Origin: Bettongia penicillata ogilbyi
Taxonomy: Eukaryota > Chordata > Mammalia > Diprotodontia > Potoroidae
Direction: 5' to 3'
Assembly: GCA_023548195.1 (NCBI GenBank)
Contig: JAJHZJ010000008.1
Location: 3,248,215-3,312,214 of the forward strand
Length of the DNA stretch: 64,000 bases
Part shown: piece after piece, positions 44,554-55,753 of the stretch
Position numbering within the stretch: the stretch's first letter is position 1
Layout: every line of letters begins with the position of its first letter
Position numbers and translations under genes: made by a program
Notes under the pieces: model-generated
What the model was told of the DNA's origin: nothing
Seen by the model: only the letters and a program-made list of their open reading frames with translations
The model's database searches: none

Positions 44554-44797
44554 GGGCAGCTAGGTGGCTCAATGGATACAATGCCAGACCTGAAGTCAGG
44601 AAGATGAGTCTTCCTGAGTTCAAATCTGGCTTCAGACACATACTAGCTGCGTGACCCTCGGTAAGTCATTTAACACTGTTTGCCTCAATTTCCTCATCTG
44701 TAAGATGGTAAACCCTTCCAGTAGCTTTGCCAAGGAACCCCATGAGATCACGAGGTGTTAGATATGACTGGAAAAAAACTGACCAACAATAACAAAG
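44554..44797 (+). mobile_element. MAR1/WSINE-type SINE, full length
   Basis: A box ('taggtggctcaatggatac'), B box ('gagttcaaatctggc'), 'gtgaccctcggtaagtcatt', CORE 'caatttcctcatctgtaag' and the tail 'ctttgccaaggaaccccatg', ending 'ccaacaataacaaag'. Confidence 0.85.
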
Positions 44798-45684
44798 AAG
44801 ACATCAATAAAAGTCTTTTTAAAAAAAAAATTAAAGACAGCAATGATTACAATCACCTTTCAGGATGGTCTGACCCCAGTTCTGTTTCTATCTGTGGTCT
44901 AAATCTTTGCCTGTAACCTCACCACCAATCTCTCACATGACACTCTCTCCGGAATTCTGTAGCATTCTTAAATAAACGCCCATGTCTCTCCCTACCCTCT
45001 CCCTCTTAGCATTAGGCAACAGAGGAGAGAAGATAGTAGAAAGGTAGAGATGTGCTAGCTCCGGTGTCCTCTTGATCTATCTCATTTGTCAAGATCTGCT
45101 AAAAGTAAAGTTAGGTCGTTAGTTCAGGAAACAATACAGTTGACAATAGCAGCTTTGTTAATAAGGTACAAAGTCTGGTGTTCTGGATGTGCAAAGTCTT
45201 ACAGTTAGCTTTAAAATATAGCTCTCTCAACCACCTGACAAAGAAAAGCTGTAAAAGACAACATCCTCTGACACGAAATTCTCTCCCTTTATCTTTGCAG
45301 GAGAAGAGGCTTCATTGGAAAGGCTTTATCACCAACAAGTTGTCAGCTTGCTGAAACCACCAGCCCCATTGTGAATGGAACTGAAAATAATAAAAAGCCC
45401 CTTCCCATTTTACAGTCCAACAAATACCTGCTGGATAGACTAGATATTGTGTACTTGTGAGGAATGTGAAAAGAAAAAGAAGAAAGAAGAACCTAATGTT
45501 TTTTTGGGGGGGTTGGGAAAAAGCAATATAAAAAGAACAAAGATAGGGCATCCATAAAACAGTAAAAAAAAAATAAGACCCTCAAATGACTTATCTCCAG
45601 GCTTTTTTCAGCTATAGTTAGAAAATTTTAAACAGAGAGGTAGATAAATGGATAGATGGGTAAATGTACACATATGTGTATTGT
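44798..45684. other. Unassigned sequence
   Basis: About 0.9 kb without a recognised family. Confidence 0.4.
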
Positions 45685-45985
45685 GTGTCTTTGGCTGCCA
45701 AAGAAGACTATGCCACCAGAGAAATGATGACATGACTTGTACTTGACTTTGATTTGAATGAGGCAGGGCTGTGCAGGTCACCAGCCTCACTTTTCCTCCA
45801 GAGTCATCTGAATCCAGTGACCAGATATTCATCAGGATGACTGGAGATGACCCAGGATGAGGCAATTGGGGTTAAGTGACTTGCCCAAGGTCGTACAGCT
45901 AGTGAATGTCAAGTGTCTGAGGTGAGATTTGAACTCAGGTCCTCTTGACTCGTGCTCTATCCACCGCACCACCTAGCTTCCCCTA
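45685..45985 (-). mobile_element. WSINE-type SINE, full length, antisense
   Basis: It is the mirror of 37604-37913: 'gaatgaggcagggctgtgca', 'cctccagagtcatctgaatc', 'gttaagtgacttgcccaagg', the inverted B box 'gagatttgaactcagg' and the end 'ccaccgcaccacctagctt'. Confidence 0.8.
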
Positions 45986-46215
45986 GAGAATAATATAATA
46001 TGGATCTAAGCATTCTCTTGTCAGATAGCTTGAATTCTGTGGAATGTAGTCTGGGGAAGGTTAAAACGGATTACCCATCAATGACATCTCTCTCCAAGAA
46101 CACACACAAATGGCAACCATAAGATCTTACTTGACCTTAACTCCTCACTAAACTGTTAATTTTAGGTGCAAATTCTCTGCAACCTCAAGTTCCCTATCTC
46201 TTGTTATGTTTTATT
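45986..46215. other. Unassigned sequence
   Basis: Nothing recognised. Confidence 0.4.
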
Positions 46216-46765
46216 GAGATGAGTTCTCATCTTGTCCAAGCTGGAAGAGCAGGGTCACTCTCAGTCTAATCCCAGTGCTGACTGGTATGGAAGTTTTGAC
46301 CTGCTCTATTTCTGACATAGGTAGGGGTATTCTGGCAAATGTCTCACAGGTGGCTCTCTCCCTCCCCAAAATGTATATGTAACACACTTTTAAGGTTAAC
46401 CTACATGACTAACATTTTTCTCAATTACATTCTTAAGACTAGACAATAAAAGAAAACCAACAAATCAATCACCATTTTAGGGTATTTGCTGATTTCTGAG
46501 TTATAAAAATGTACACTGACATTTAACAACCAGCTCATGAAAACCTGTGCAAACTGGCTGTAGCATGCCATTAGACCTAAATCTGCTTTCCTTAGGTGGC
46601 ATTGTGGCCCTGTGTTCCCATGTGCTTACCATATTTACCCTGGACTTAGTGTAGGAGTCAATCAGTTCTAGCCCTACTGCAGCTTAGAACATCTGAACTC
46701 AAGTGATGCAGCAGCCTAAGCCTCCCTCAGTAGCCTAGATCATAGGTACGTGCCACCACGCCCTG
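46216..46765 (-). pseudogene. 7SL (SRP) RNA pseudogene, split by an insertion
   Basis: 7SL is the RNA scaffold of the signal recognition particle. Read on the minus strand, 46765-46590 follows the 5' Alu-like half: a start complementary to 'gtgccaccacgccctg', then 'gcctccctcagtagcctaga', 'aactcaagtgatgcagcag', 'ttaccatatttaccctgg', 'acttagtgtagg'. 46317-46216 follows the 3' half: 'aagttttgacctgctc', 'agtgctgactgg', 'gagttctcatcttgtcc'. About 220-270 foreign bases separate the halves. It is diverged and carries no sign of expression. Marsupials have no Alu SINEs, so a retrocopied 7SL gene is the likely origin. Confidence 0.75.
46368..46589. other. Insertion within the 7SL pseudogene
   Basis: About 220 AT-rich bases that do not fit 7SL. 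The text 'catttaacaaccagctcatg' recalls an old interspersed repeat (compare 'catttcacaaccagctctcc' at 53120), but the family is not named. Confidence 0.45.
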
Positions 46766-46894
46766 AAAGATCCCTGTTTTCCAAGTTAACAAAAGAATAA
46801 CATGGTCTATTTAGTATATGTCTAACAATCTTGGAAACCCTCTGATCAAAGAGACTGTATAAACATAGTACTGTTATTTATAACCCTTTTATAA

Positions 46895-47100
46895 CATAGA
46901 ATTATAGGATGTTAAAAGTTGGAAGGGACTGAAAAGTCATCTGGTCCAGGCCCTTATCCCATTACATGAGTCCTCTCTACCACATTGTATACAAATGGTC
47001 ATCCAGCCTTTGCTTAAACATTTCCAGAGATGGAGAACTCACTTTCTGAGGAAAGTTTTTCATTTTTTTGACAACTATAATTATAGGTATTTCTATATTT
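46895..47100 (-). mobile_element. CR1/L3 LINE 3' end, left part
   Basis: 'catagaattataggatgtta', 'agttggaagggactgaaaag', 'atggtcatccagcctttgct' and 'gatggagaactcactttctg' are the antisense CR1 terminus. Confidence 0.75.
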
Positions 47101-47353
47101 TGTTGTTCAGTCATTTTAATTATGTCTGACTCTTTGTGACCCCATATAGGGTTTTCTTGCCAAAGATACTGGAATAGTTTGCCATTTCCTTCTCCAGCTC
47201 ATGTTACAGATGAGGAAACAGAGTCAGACCAAGTTAAGAGGCTTGCCCAGTGTCACACAGCTACTAAGTATATGAGACCAGATTTGAACTTACAAAGACA
47301 GTTCTCTTGATTCCAGACCTGGCACTCCATCCACTACACCAACTAGCTGCCCC
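47101..47353 (-). mobile_element. MAR1/WSINE-type SINE nested in CR1
   Basis: Antisense, full length: 'tgttgttcagtcattttaat', 'ccatttccttctccagctc', 'cacacagctactaagtat' and 'accaactagctgcccc'. Flanks 'tatttctatat' (47088-47098) and 'tatttctctatat' (47357-47369) look like a TSD with a 2-base difference. Confidence 0.85.
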
Positions 47354-47369
47354 AAATATTTCTCTATAT

Positions 47370-47760
47370 GGAACCAAAAATTTACCTCTCTGTAGTTTCT
47401 GCCACTGCTTCTAAGTCTGCCTTCTTTTGACATATCATGTAAAGATAATCCTATTTCTGCACTTCATATATGCTGCAGCATAGTACTTTCCTCTTCTCCC
47501 AGATCTTGTCACTGAGATAAACATCTTTAGTTCCTCATATGAAATGACTTTATATCATCTCAGCATCCCAGTGCCTTCTTTTGAATATACCCCTGCTTGT
47601 TAAAATGCAGTGCCTAAAACTCTGCATGAGACTCAGCCCAGAGGTCAGTAAGACTTTGATTTGCTTCTGTTAGCAAAATCTACAATTAAATTAGCTTGTT
47701 TGCCAGCAATATTACAATACTGACATATTGAACAAGTTCATGGTCAACAGAAACTAGATA
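47370..47760 (-). mobile_element. CR1/L3 LINE, right part
   Basis: CR1 resumes: 'tttacctctctgtagtttct', 'gttcctcatatgaaatgact', 'cagtgcctaaaactctgcat', 'aatctacaattaaattagc'. Confidence 0.7.
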
Positions 47761-48430
47761 ACTATCACCATTTTGATTACCGTATTCCTGTTCTGGGCTG
47801 TCTTATTCTCTTATGAGAAATAATTCATTTAGATCTCTATTCTGTTCCAATCAGTATTAACCAAGTTGATAGGATTCTATAGTGGTAGTGATTATAAGTT
47901 CCATATATTAGGTCACAGACCTGTGAGCTACAGATTGTAAGAGTACGCGTGTAATCATAGGAAGCTAGCTGGAGGCTCTCCACTCTTGCTTTTTCTTGTC
48001 CTGGTAACCAAGCCCAGCATGACAGAGGTGATTCAATGACATGGAAAGACCTCCAATTTATTTTGGTACCTCTGGACCATTCTTTTTTGTCCAATATGAG
48101 AGGAGACCATCTTATGACCACTTAGTCAGTGGAGATGCCTCATGCTTCACCCAATCTGTGACCCACTCATGGTCAACCCACTACTGCCATTTTGGGCCCT
48201 CAAGAGCAAGTTCTATTGATGAATGAGATTCTGTATTTCACCATGCCTCTGTTGAATATTTGAGTATCAAACTCTGTAAATACAAGGTCCCAGAAGAAGG
48301 GAACATCTCAGATCATGAGGAAGATCTGAGGTCCACTTCATCAGAGGGGACCATGGACCCTTTAATAAAGTGCCATTGACTCAGAGTTCTGTCTCAGTCT
48401 CTTTTATTGTAGGTTGGACACTTTTAATTC
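47761..48430. other. Unassigned sequence
   Basis: Nothing recognised. Confidence 0.4.
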
Positions 48431-48493
48431 CACACCGCCCCCCCCCCCCCCCCCGCCCACCCCACCCCCCGCACACACACACACAAACCCCAC

Positions 48494-48527
<34 letters not shown>

Positions 48528-48535
48528 CTCCACAC
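48431..48535. repeat. (C)n and (CA)n compound repeat
   Basis: A pure C run of 17 at 48438-48454, then C-rich text, then about 50 bases of CA units interrupted once. The proline/threonine/histidine frames here are artefacts. Confidence 0.95.
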
Positions 48536-48639
48536 ACCACAGCCTAGTAACTGTGCTGGCTTTTTTGCTGTCTTCACACAGACCACCTCATCTCTGGTCT
48601 TGGGGTCTTTGCATTGCCCTATTTATGCCTGATATGTTC

Positions 48640-48905
48640 TCTCCTCATTTCTTCCTTTGGCTTCCTTCAAGTCTCAGCTTAAATCTCACTCTATGCAGGA
48701 GACCTCACCTAGTCTCTGCCTCAACTGCTAACTTCCCCTCTGAAATGATGTCTTGTTTATTCTGTATATATTGTCCAAGTATCTTCATGTACATGTCACA
48801 TCTCTATGGGAATGTGTGCTTCCTGAGGGCAGGGATTCTTTCTATCCCCAGACCTTAGCAGAGTGCTAATATGCATAAGTACTTAATAAATGCTTATTGG
48901 TTGAT
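48640..48905 (+). mobile_element. L2 3' end
   Basis: 'ggcttccttcaagtctcagc', 'ctctatgcaggagacctcac', 'cttcctgagggcagggattc' and 'agtacttaataaatgcttat'. Confidence 0.85.
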
Positions 48906-49059
48906 CAATATTGGTGAGGGAAGTCACAAAATCAAGATGATTTGATCCAGGGTAAATGTATGATATAAGCGCTCAGATGAGCCCCGAAGATTGCTTGAAA
49001 ATCCTTCTACTCTATCCTCATTGACCCTATTTTATTCTTTACAGCTCAAAATATTTTCT

Positions 49060-49300
49060 TTTTTAAAACAGTATTTTATTTTTTTCCAATTACATGTAAA
49101 GACAATTTTTAACATTCGTTTTTAATAACATTTTGAGTTCCAAGTTTCCCTTCCTCCCTTCTCTCCCACCTTCATAAGAAGATGGTAAGCAATCTGATAT
49201 AGGCTATATATGTGCAATCATGTAAAACATATTTCCATATTAGTCATGTTATGAAAGAAGAAATAATTTGCAAAGAAAAAAATTACAGTTTGCAAAAGAT
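49060..49300 (-). mobile_element. L1 3' terminus, antisense
   Basis: 'ttccaattacatgtaaagac', 'cattttgagttccaagtttc', 'gatggtaagcaatctgatat' and 'ccatattagtcatgttatg'. It is well preserved and short. Confidence 0.85.
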
Positions 49301-49909
49301 ATTTTTTTTTTACTTTTTCCAGGCTGAAAATGATTCTTGGAAAAAAAAAAAGGACATGAACACATACAGGATTTGAATAGCTTTGCTCTATATATCAAGT
49401 CAGACTAAGTCTGACATTTTCCTTTCACAGTCTTTTGGAAAGAGTGGTTAAACCCCCCCTCCCCAAGTTCTCATCATCTCCCCAGCAACTAGTTCATCCT
49501 CTTAGACTACAATCAAGTCAAAGATAGCAGTTACCCTCAATATTTCTCTATCCTTTGAAGGATGTTATTATCATTATGGGAAGCCAAGATTTATCAGCTA
49601 GTTTGCTTTTATCAAAGAGCAGGCTCTAGAGAGACAGTTGAGGTCCCCAGTCATTCTGTACCTCTCCTCTGTGCTAGGTTCATGAACTGTTTCTCAAACT
49701 CCTTTCAACTTCTGTTCAGGTAATCTGTAGCATACTCCCATGACAATATATTTTCTGTTTCTCCTCCCATTAATCTTCATCCAAATTCTTTGTCATGATT
49801 CTCTCTTAATTTTCATAGATTGCCTTATATGAATATATCTTCAAAGTATTCAATTGCTCTGTCTCCACGTTTTACTCTCTTTGATCCTGTTGAATAAAGT
49901 TTACCCCTT
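49301..49909. other. Unassigned sequence
   Basis: A-rich and T-rich runs near 49300-49350 may be the rest of the L1 3' UTR. Nothing else recognised. Confidence 0.4.
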
Positions 49910-50475
49910 CATAAGGTTGTATGAGATGTTCAAGGAGGACTGACATCTCTGGCATGAGGGTTTGCTGAGCCCTTTTCAGTTCCACTCATTCACATTTGGT
50001 GTCTACCTGGCACTAGACTCTCACCTTTGGCTCCAAGGAGCTGTAGCATGTACAGCAGCCACACTCCAGTAAACATCTCAGCAGATGAAGCTAAACCAGG
50101 TTGAAGGTAACTGTTGGGTCTCAAACCCATCAGTGAATGAGGGGGGTGTCTACCCCAAGCATGTGAAGACTTCCTCAAGTGGAATGGGTAGATGAGAACA
50201 GTTTGTTCCAGTGTCCATGAAGGTATTGGAAGTGGGTACTGTGGAGAGCTTAGAGCTCTGTCAGCCATCAAAGATGCCAAGGTCATCCAGTGCATCGTAG
50301 ACCATCACCAGTTATCTCGACTTTTGTCACTGGACTTTGATGACTCTGGAGGAGAGAGTGAGGTTGATGAATTTGTGTAACTACTTTACTTAAATACAAT
50401 CCACACACGAGTCAAGACATCATCCTGTGATGTCATTGGTTGTCTTTCAAAACAAAGGACAAATGACAACCACCC
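49910..50475 (+). mobile_element. Long composite SINE-like marsupial repeat
   Basis: About 565 bases. The left two-thirds ('gcatgagggtttgctgagcc', 'ctccaaggagctgtagcatg', 'ggtctcaaacccatcagtg') joins a right module ('ggactttgatgactctggag', 'acatcatcctgtgatgtcat', 'caaaacaaaggacaaatgac'). That module is shared with the WSINE-type copies at 37604 and 38335. I recall this layout from marsupial genomes but cannot name it. Confidence 0.55.
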
Positions 50476-50699
50476 CTCCTCCATGGTCATATTCTAGTCC
50501 CATCTCACCAAGTCTCAACGATTCCTTCAGATAATTGGCCTTTCTGAAAATATTCTTACAATCCCATGCTTCTCTTCTGCATTTTTCCTTTGGTTGTGAT
50601 GCCCCTGCTTCCATGATTGCTTTAAAATTTGAGATACCCTTGTAGCCATATCTATCTCCTTAGTTGTCTTCCTGTTTTCTTTCTCATCTGGATTATTTG
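50476..50699. other. Unassigned sequence
   Basis: Nothing recognised. Confidence 0.4.
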
Positions 50700-51172
50700 C
50701 TTGTTATCTTAATTGTCCTAAAGTGCAGGGACACATGTGACCCCCCAACCCCTTTTGAATAATCTCCTGTGGCTCCCAATCATCTTCAAGATCAAATGGT
50801 AAATCCTTTATTTGGCTTTTAAAGTCCTTCCACCCTTCCTGGTCTTTCTCACCCCTTATTGTCCAGCACAGATTCACCAATCCATAGACAATGACATCAA
50901 ACAAACCATTCCATATTCTATCTCTATCCTTTCTCTGTGCCTGGACATGGCCTTCCTCTTCACCTCTGCCTCCTGGCCTCCTTCAAGTCTCAACTAAAAT
51001 CCTACCTGGTACAAGAAGTCCCCTTAATGCTAGCCCTCTAAGATTACCTCCAGTTTACCCTATATAGAGCTTGTGTGTATGTATGTTGTCTTTTTCCTTA
51101 GAATGTGAGTTCCTCAGGTCCAGAACTTAGCACAGTGTCTACCATATAAGTGGTTAATAAATGACTGTTCAC
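50700..51172 (+). mobile_element. L2 ORF2 end and 3' UTR
   Basis: 'ctcctgtggctcccaatcat', 'cttcaagatcaaatggtaaa', 'ggcctccttcaagtctcaac' and 'ttagcacagtgtctaccata', then 'taataaatgactgttcac'. Confidence 0.85.
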
Positions 51173-52147
51173 TGGCAGAGAGCCCCTCATTCCTCTTGAA
51201 GTGCCCTCCATTTTAGAGAGTAGGCTATGAGTTCTTATCTACCTTTTCTCAGAAATCTTACAGGGAGTGTTCCAGGAGCAGTTTCTTTATGCATTAAATT
51301 AAAATGTGCTAAAATATACCATATTATATTTTCCCCTTTCATGCTACAAGATAATTTTTTATCTGTGGGCATGTTAAGATTTCATATTTCAAAGGCCTTG
51401 ATACTTTTTTTTACCTTCAAAACTCTAAATCATATTGAAAGACTTAGCCCTCAGGGCCCAGTTGAACCAAAAGTATTTTGAGCTGCTTGAACCCCAAAGG
51501 ACATGCATTCTGCCTCTGAAGCAAGTTAACTTATTCAGTAGAAGGCTAGCCTGATACCACAAAACCACCCTGGAGTGGAACAGCCCAGACATGGATACAT
51601 CTCCCACATTACTTACCTCTAGGAGACACAGGCTTTCTGCCCTTTCCCATTGCATGACTCCCCATCCAAAGGCTTTCATACCTTTCTGAAGTTTTCAATT
51701 ATAGTTACATACATACCTCATGGAATCCCAAACCCTGTTGGACTCTTTGACAAAAACAGGAAGAAACTCTGCTTCCCTCTTTGTGTAGTTCAAATAAAAT
51801 CCTTGCTCATTGAAAAAGAGCTAGCTTTTTTCTCCGAATTGAATGGACATAGCTTTCTGCCTCCTACTCCCTAGTACACATCACCTCCTAAAGAGCACTT
51901 TTCAAACCTCCCTTCTGGTCTTCTCCTGAATAGATAAGCAGAATGTGTGCCTACTGTGTGCGTCCCTCTCCCCGTCCTCCTTATAAAAGGACTCACATAG
52001 CCCTGTACTTAGTCCATTACAGAGTAGTCTGTGTTCATCCGTATATCTTCTTGTGAGCACCCCTTAAAAGTACAGGCACTAGCAGTCAGCAGCTCTGAGA
52101 TGACTCTCCTCAAACCTTCTAGAGATGTGTGGATGGAATGGGAAGAG
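51173..52147. other. Unassigned sequence
   Basis: About 1 kb without a named repeat. A TATA-like 'ccttataaaaggactc' near 51980 could belong to another LTR, but no partner signals were found. Confidence 0.35.
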
Positions 52148-52700
52148 TGTCCCGAAAAGCCTCTTATATTCGGAAGCATGGAAGTGAATCAACCTTACTA
52201 AGGAAGTGGAAACCCAATGATGGAGTAGACTCTAGGAACCTTCTGTAGTCTTCCCACTTAATCTGGCTTTTCATATACAAATCTGCAACCCTTAATCTAG
52301 CCTGGTTCTCTATTGTCTGAACTCCCCTGATTGCCTCCAGCTGTTTCCTATTTTTGATCAGCCATCTTAGTCCCAATAAGATCCTCCTTGGATTTCTCCT
52401 CAAGACTCTCCCTGAACCCCTCCTCCCATCACCCCAGACTACTAGACCACTCCCCAGATCCCTCTCACAGTCTTTTCTGTATATAAATTCCATCTGCCCT
52501 TCATGAAGGTGCTCAGATTCAATCTAGTTCAAATTCGGTGTAGCTGAGATTCTATCTGGCCTGATTAGGCTCCTTAAGAGTCAACCCAATATGTTGAATC
52601 TTTAATAAACTTTGTTTTACTTTGGCTAAAAGAAGACGAGTCAAATTCATTCGGCAGGACCCGGTGTGTCAGTATTTTAGGGTCCTGAGCATCCCAAACA
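52148..52700 (+). mobile_element. Endogenous retrovirus LTR
   Basis: LTR signals lie in the right order: TATA box 'tatataaa' at 52480-52487, polyadenylation signal AATAAA at 52604-52609, and a terminal 'cccaaaca' at 52693-52700. A left edge at 'tgtcccg' gives matching TGT...ACA ends but is inferred. No TSD was seen. It is noncoding; the long antisense frame at 52164-52493 is a shadow. Confidence 0.6.
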
Positions 52701-52709
52701 TTTACGTTA

Positions 52710-52722
52710 TGGTTCCCTGACC
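52710..52722 (+). other. Retroviral primer-binding site, tRNA-Glu type
   Basis: 'tggttccctgacc' is complementary to the 3' end of tRNA-Glu including CCA for 13 bases; the match then ends. It lies 9 bases after the LTR edge, about where reverse transcription of a retrovirus is primed. It implies that a piece of the internal region once followed this LTR. Confidence 0.55.
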
Positions 52723-52904
52723 TCATCAACAATAGATTTCTCTTAATTGGCATGAAAGACTATGCCAGGCAGAAGTGGGCAACAAGTCTTTGCTTTCGTA
52801 CAATACAGTGCTGTATGGTGGCTGCATCAGGAAGTGTTTCTCTCAGCCCATAGGAGATGGTACAGAACTTAAGAGAGGAGATCCCCTTAAGATTCCTGGC
52901 TATT

Positions 52905-53130
52905 TTGCAGGATCCTTTAGAGTTGGGATATCATGAGGCTCAAATGAGATAACATGTAAAAGGCATTTGCAAAATTCTAAGCACTATATAAAATGACATC
53001 TTCATCATTCTAGTCAGCAGGCCTCCAGTCTTATGCTGACTTCATTCCCTGAGACTTCCATGGCATTCCTGCTGAGTCCAAGCAACGTTTACTGAACAAT
53101 ATAAGTAGGTGCTGATAAACATTTCACAAC
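52905..53130 (+). mobile_element. THER1-like tail plus shared 3' sequence
   Basis: 'gaggctcaaatgagataaca' and 'ctaagcactatataaaatg' are a SINE tail. The following text ('gtcagcaggcctccagt', 'gtgctgataaacatttcac') is similar to 61225-61345, so both belong to one unnamed repeat. Confidence 0.45.
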
Positions 53131-53640
53131 CAGCTCTCCCCAACCCCCTCCAAAAAATGGCCAGCACACAATTTTTAAAGTTTATTGACAAACAACAGAA
53201 CAATAAATCAGGCTCTGACTTGTAGACTTTCAAAGGATAAATGCTAACATCGAAAATTTAACAATGGGCTCTGGCAGAGTCGTGGGAAACAAGGAAGTTC
53301 TGTTTCCACGGTTTTGGATGATCAGGATTGTGACCTAGCACAGCCAGGTTAGAGGTCAAAAACTTGTGTGTAGGCTTGATGAGCTGTTTGAGGGAAAGCC
53401 TATCAGAGAGGAGAACAAGAAGTTATGTGGCCAGGGGATGGTGGGGCACTGAGTCTAAAATTTGGAACAGTATAAGAAGCTTCCATGAGTCTGAACAAGT
53501 TGTTCCTACTGAACATAGAAGGCACTCCCTCCTCTGAATTCTATTTTAATAAATTTTCCTTGATACCTTTTTGTGTGTCAAGCTGGTCACTAACAGAGTG
53601 TAGTGGCTGGTCCTTCGCTCTGGGAGAGGTCTAGTGATGT
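53131..53640 (+). other. Unassigned, possibly another LTR
   Basis: A TATA-like 'cagtataagaagc' at about 53469 and an AATAAA at 53549 are spaced as in an LTR. The edges and TSD are not visible. Confidence 0.3.
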
Positions 53641-53740
53641 CAGGAAGGTCATGTCTTAACTTGTAAGTGAATTGGATTTGAGTGAGGCAGAGCTGTGGAA
53701 AGTCAGCAGCCTCACTCTCTCCTCCAGAGGAAAGTCTGAA
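53641..53740 (-). mobile_element. WSINE-type 3' module, antisense
   Basis: 'tgagtgaggcagagctgtgg', then 'cagcctcactctctcctcca', only. Confidence 0.5.
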
Positions 53741-54196
53741 TATGCTCCAGCGCACCCCTGCGTTGGGAGAATTGCCTGGAAATATTCAATTACAGTCTTG
53801 GTATTATCCGTGGAATTGTGCAGTACTCGGATATTTTTTTTTTCCAGTTTATGGTGCCTCATGCAGTGGATGAAAATACCAAGTTATAAGAAATCTTCAT
53901 CTCCTCATAATGGTAGTAAGCCCTGGGCTTTGTTCTTCCTTTAGTTCTCTTTACACTTGGACTCTACTACTTCTCCCTTTTCCCTGGAATCCTCTTGCCC
54001 AAGGTTTTGACTAGAGTAGAACCTAGCTGGATTCCTTTTTATTCATCTGACTGTCTTTCTAGGGATTCACCTCTTCCTTTTCAGAAAGAAAGCAGGATAA
54101 AGTCTCTTCCCCATACTCATCTTCAGCCTTCTCCAGGATCTTTGTGGGAAAACTAGTAGACTCTAGGGGGAGCCAATATGTTAACTAACCCATTTT
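53741..54196. other. Unassigned sequence
   Basis: Nothing recognised. Frames of 60-90 codons here lack motifs. Confidence 0.4.
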
Positions 54197-54323
54197 GTTC
54201 CAGATGGGTGGCCACAGGCAAGTCAATTAACCTCACCTAGGCCTCAATTTCCTCATTTGTACAATAAAGGCTTTGAACTTGACAATCTATGGTCCCCTTT
54301 GGCTTTCAAATCTTACAATTGTA
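54197..54323 (+). mobile_element. CORE-SINE copy A of a near-identical pair
   Basis: CORE text 'ctcaatttcctcatttgtac' and 3' text 'tggctttcaaatcttac'. Positions 54205-54256 are identical to 55762-55813, far closer than any other SINE pair here. The tRNA head is missing. Confidence 0.7.
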
Positions 54324-54383
54324 AAGTCAGAACTAGGATTCCAGGAAATTCCAGATGTTTGGTTTCAATGTTTTAGGACTAGT

Positions 54384-54660
54384 AATAGTAATCTCATTAG
54401 TGGGGGTAGCAAGATGGCGCAGTGGATAGAGTGCCCAGCCTGAAGACTCATCTTTCTGAATTCAAGTCTGGCCTCAGACATTTACTAGCTGTGTCACCCT
54501 GGGTAAGTCACTTAACCCTATTGATCACAGTTTGTCATCTGTAAAATGAGCTGGAGAAGGAAATGGTAAACCATTCAAGTATTTTTGCCAAGAAAATTCC
54601 AGTGTGGTCATGAAGAGTCAGACATGACTGAAACACCTGAACAACAATAAATAGTAATCT
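54384..54660 (+). mobile_element. MAR1/WSINE-type SINE with TSD
   Basis: A box ('gatggcgcagtggatagag'), B box ('gaattcaagtctggcc'), 'gtgtcaccctgggtaagtca' and the tail 'ggagaaggaaatggtaaacc', ending 'ctgaacaacaat'. Both ends carry 'aatagtaatct' (54384-54394 and 54650-54660), a perfect 11-base TSD. Confidence 0.85.
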
Positions 54661-55753
54661 GGGGTCATCTCTTCACACCTGGCAGAGGTGAGGATTGCCC
54701 AACCCATGGTTGGGATAGGACAGAGTTCGAATAATTCCTTTGCACCACTGCTGTCTCACTGTACTTAGGTCATTGCCTAAGGATCTCGCCTATGAGCACT
54801 GCTACTTCCTACCAGGCAGTCTTTCAGGAGTCTTCAAAGGATTCAAGCAAGGAGAGTATTAAGCAGATTGACTAAGAGATGATAAAGAACTAAGCCCAGG
54901 AGCAATCAAAAACTTCCCTGTGATTTCTAAAAGGGTGTGAGGAACAAAGAGTAAAAGAAAAGTCTCTTGCGAACCCTGAGGGTAACTGAAACATCCAAGA
55001 GTGGATTCTAAAGGACCTTTTGAACAGTAATCTGGCAGAGTTCACAGAGAAATTATATTAACGTTAGAAGTTTTTCAAGCTAGTGTTCAGCTGTATTGAG
55101 AAATAAAAAACTCATACCTAGGGAAAAGTGGCATAATAAGCTGAAATCAAATTACACATATGCTACATGTTATCTTGAAATGAAATAAATAGAATAAATC
55201 GTATTTTGTATTTATATAGTGTCTTTCTTTAAAGGACATTTTAATATATTAGATAATGAATCATTTCACTGATGTGTAGCTGAGAACATACTTTTCCACT
55301 AAAGATACAATAATGTTTTGTGGAATAATGAAGTTGTTTCCAACTTGAAAAGTTCCCCATAGGAAGAAGACTATGATGAGGTTCCTATTCCAAACTTAAC
55401 TTCCCCCGCTGGGCTCATCCTGGTCTCTATTTTGGAATCTCAGAACAGTGGGTGCTCTGATACTCTGGCGCTGCTCAGCTAGGCGAAAGGAAGTGAATTA
55501 AACGTCAGGTGGCAGCTAACCCAGCCTTTCTTTGTGGTGGTTCAATCCAGGCCTTTGCGTTGCGATGTATGTGAGTTTGTCTTCAGCTTTCTTTTCATTT
55601 TTAGTTGTAATGAATTCCAAGAAAGGTTTCAATTATGAGTCAACTTGTGCTCTGGAAGTGACTATTTCAAAGTTTTCTGCCTTTGGGTCTTCGAATTATT
55701 ATATTTTTATCTTTTGACCTTGCAGCATCCTATAATGAAGAAATAGATGTCGG
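54661..55753. other. Unassigned sequence
   Basis: About 1.1 kb, probably single-copy. The part at 55400-55560 is slightly GC-richer and contains 'caggtggcagct', a partial CTCF-like motif. Confidence 0.4.

Noticed and set aside
48370..48858. 162-codon plus-strand frame rich in Pro/Thr/His
   Set aside because: It is built from the C-run and CA repeat and then runs into an L2 3' end.
52164..52493. 109-codon minus-strand frame
   Set aside because: It lies antisense within the LTR U3 and has no viral or cellular motif.
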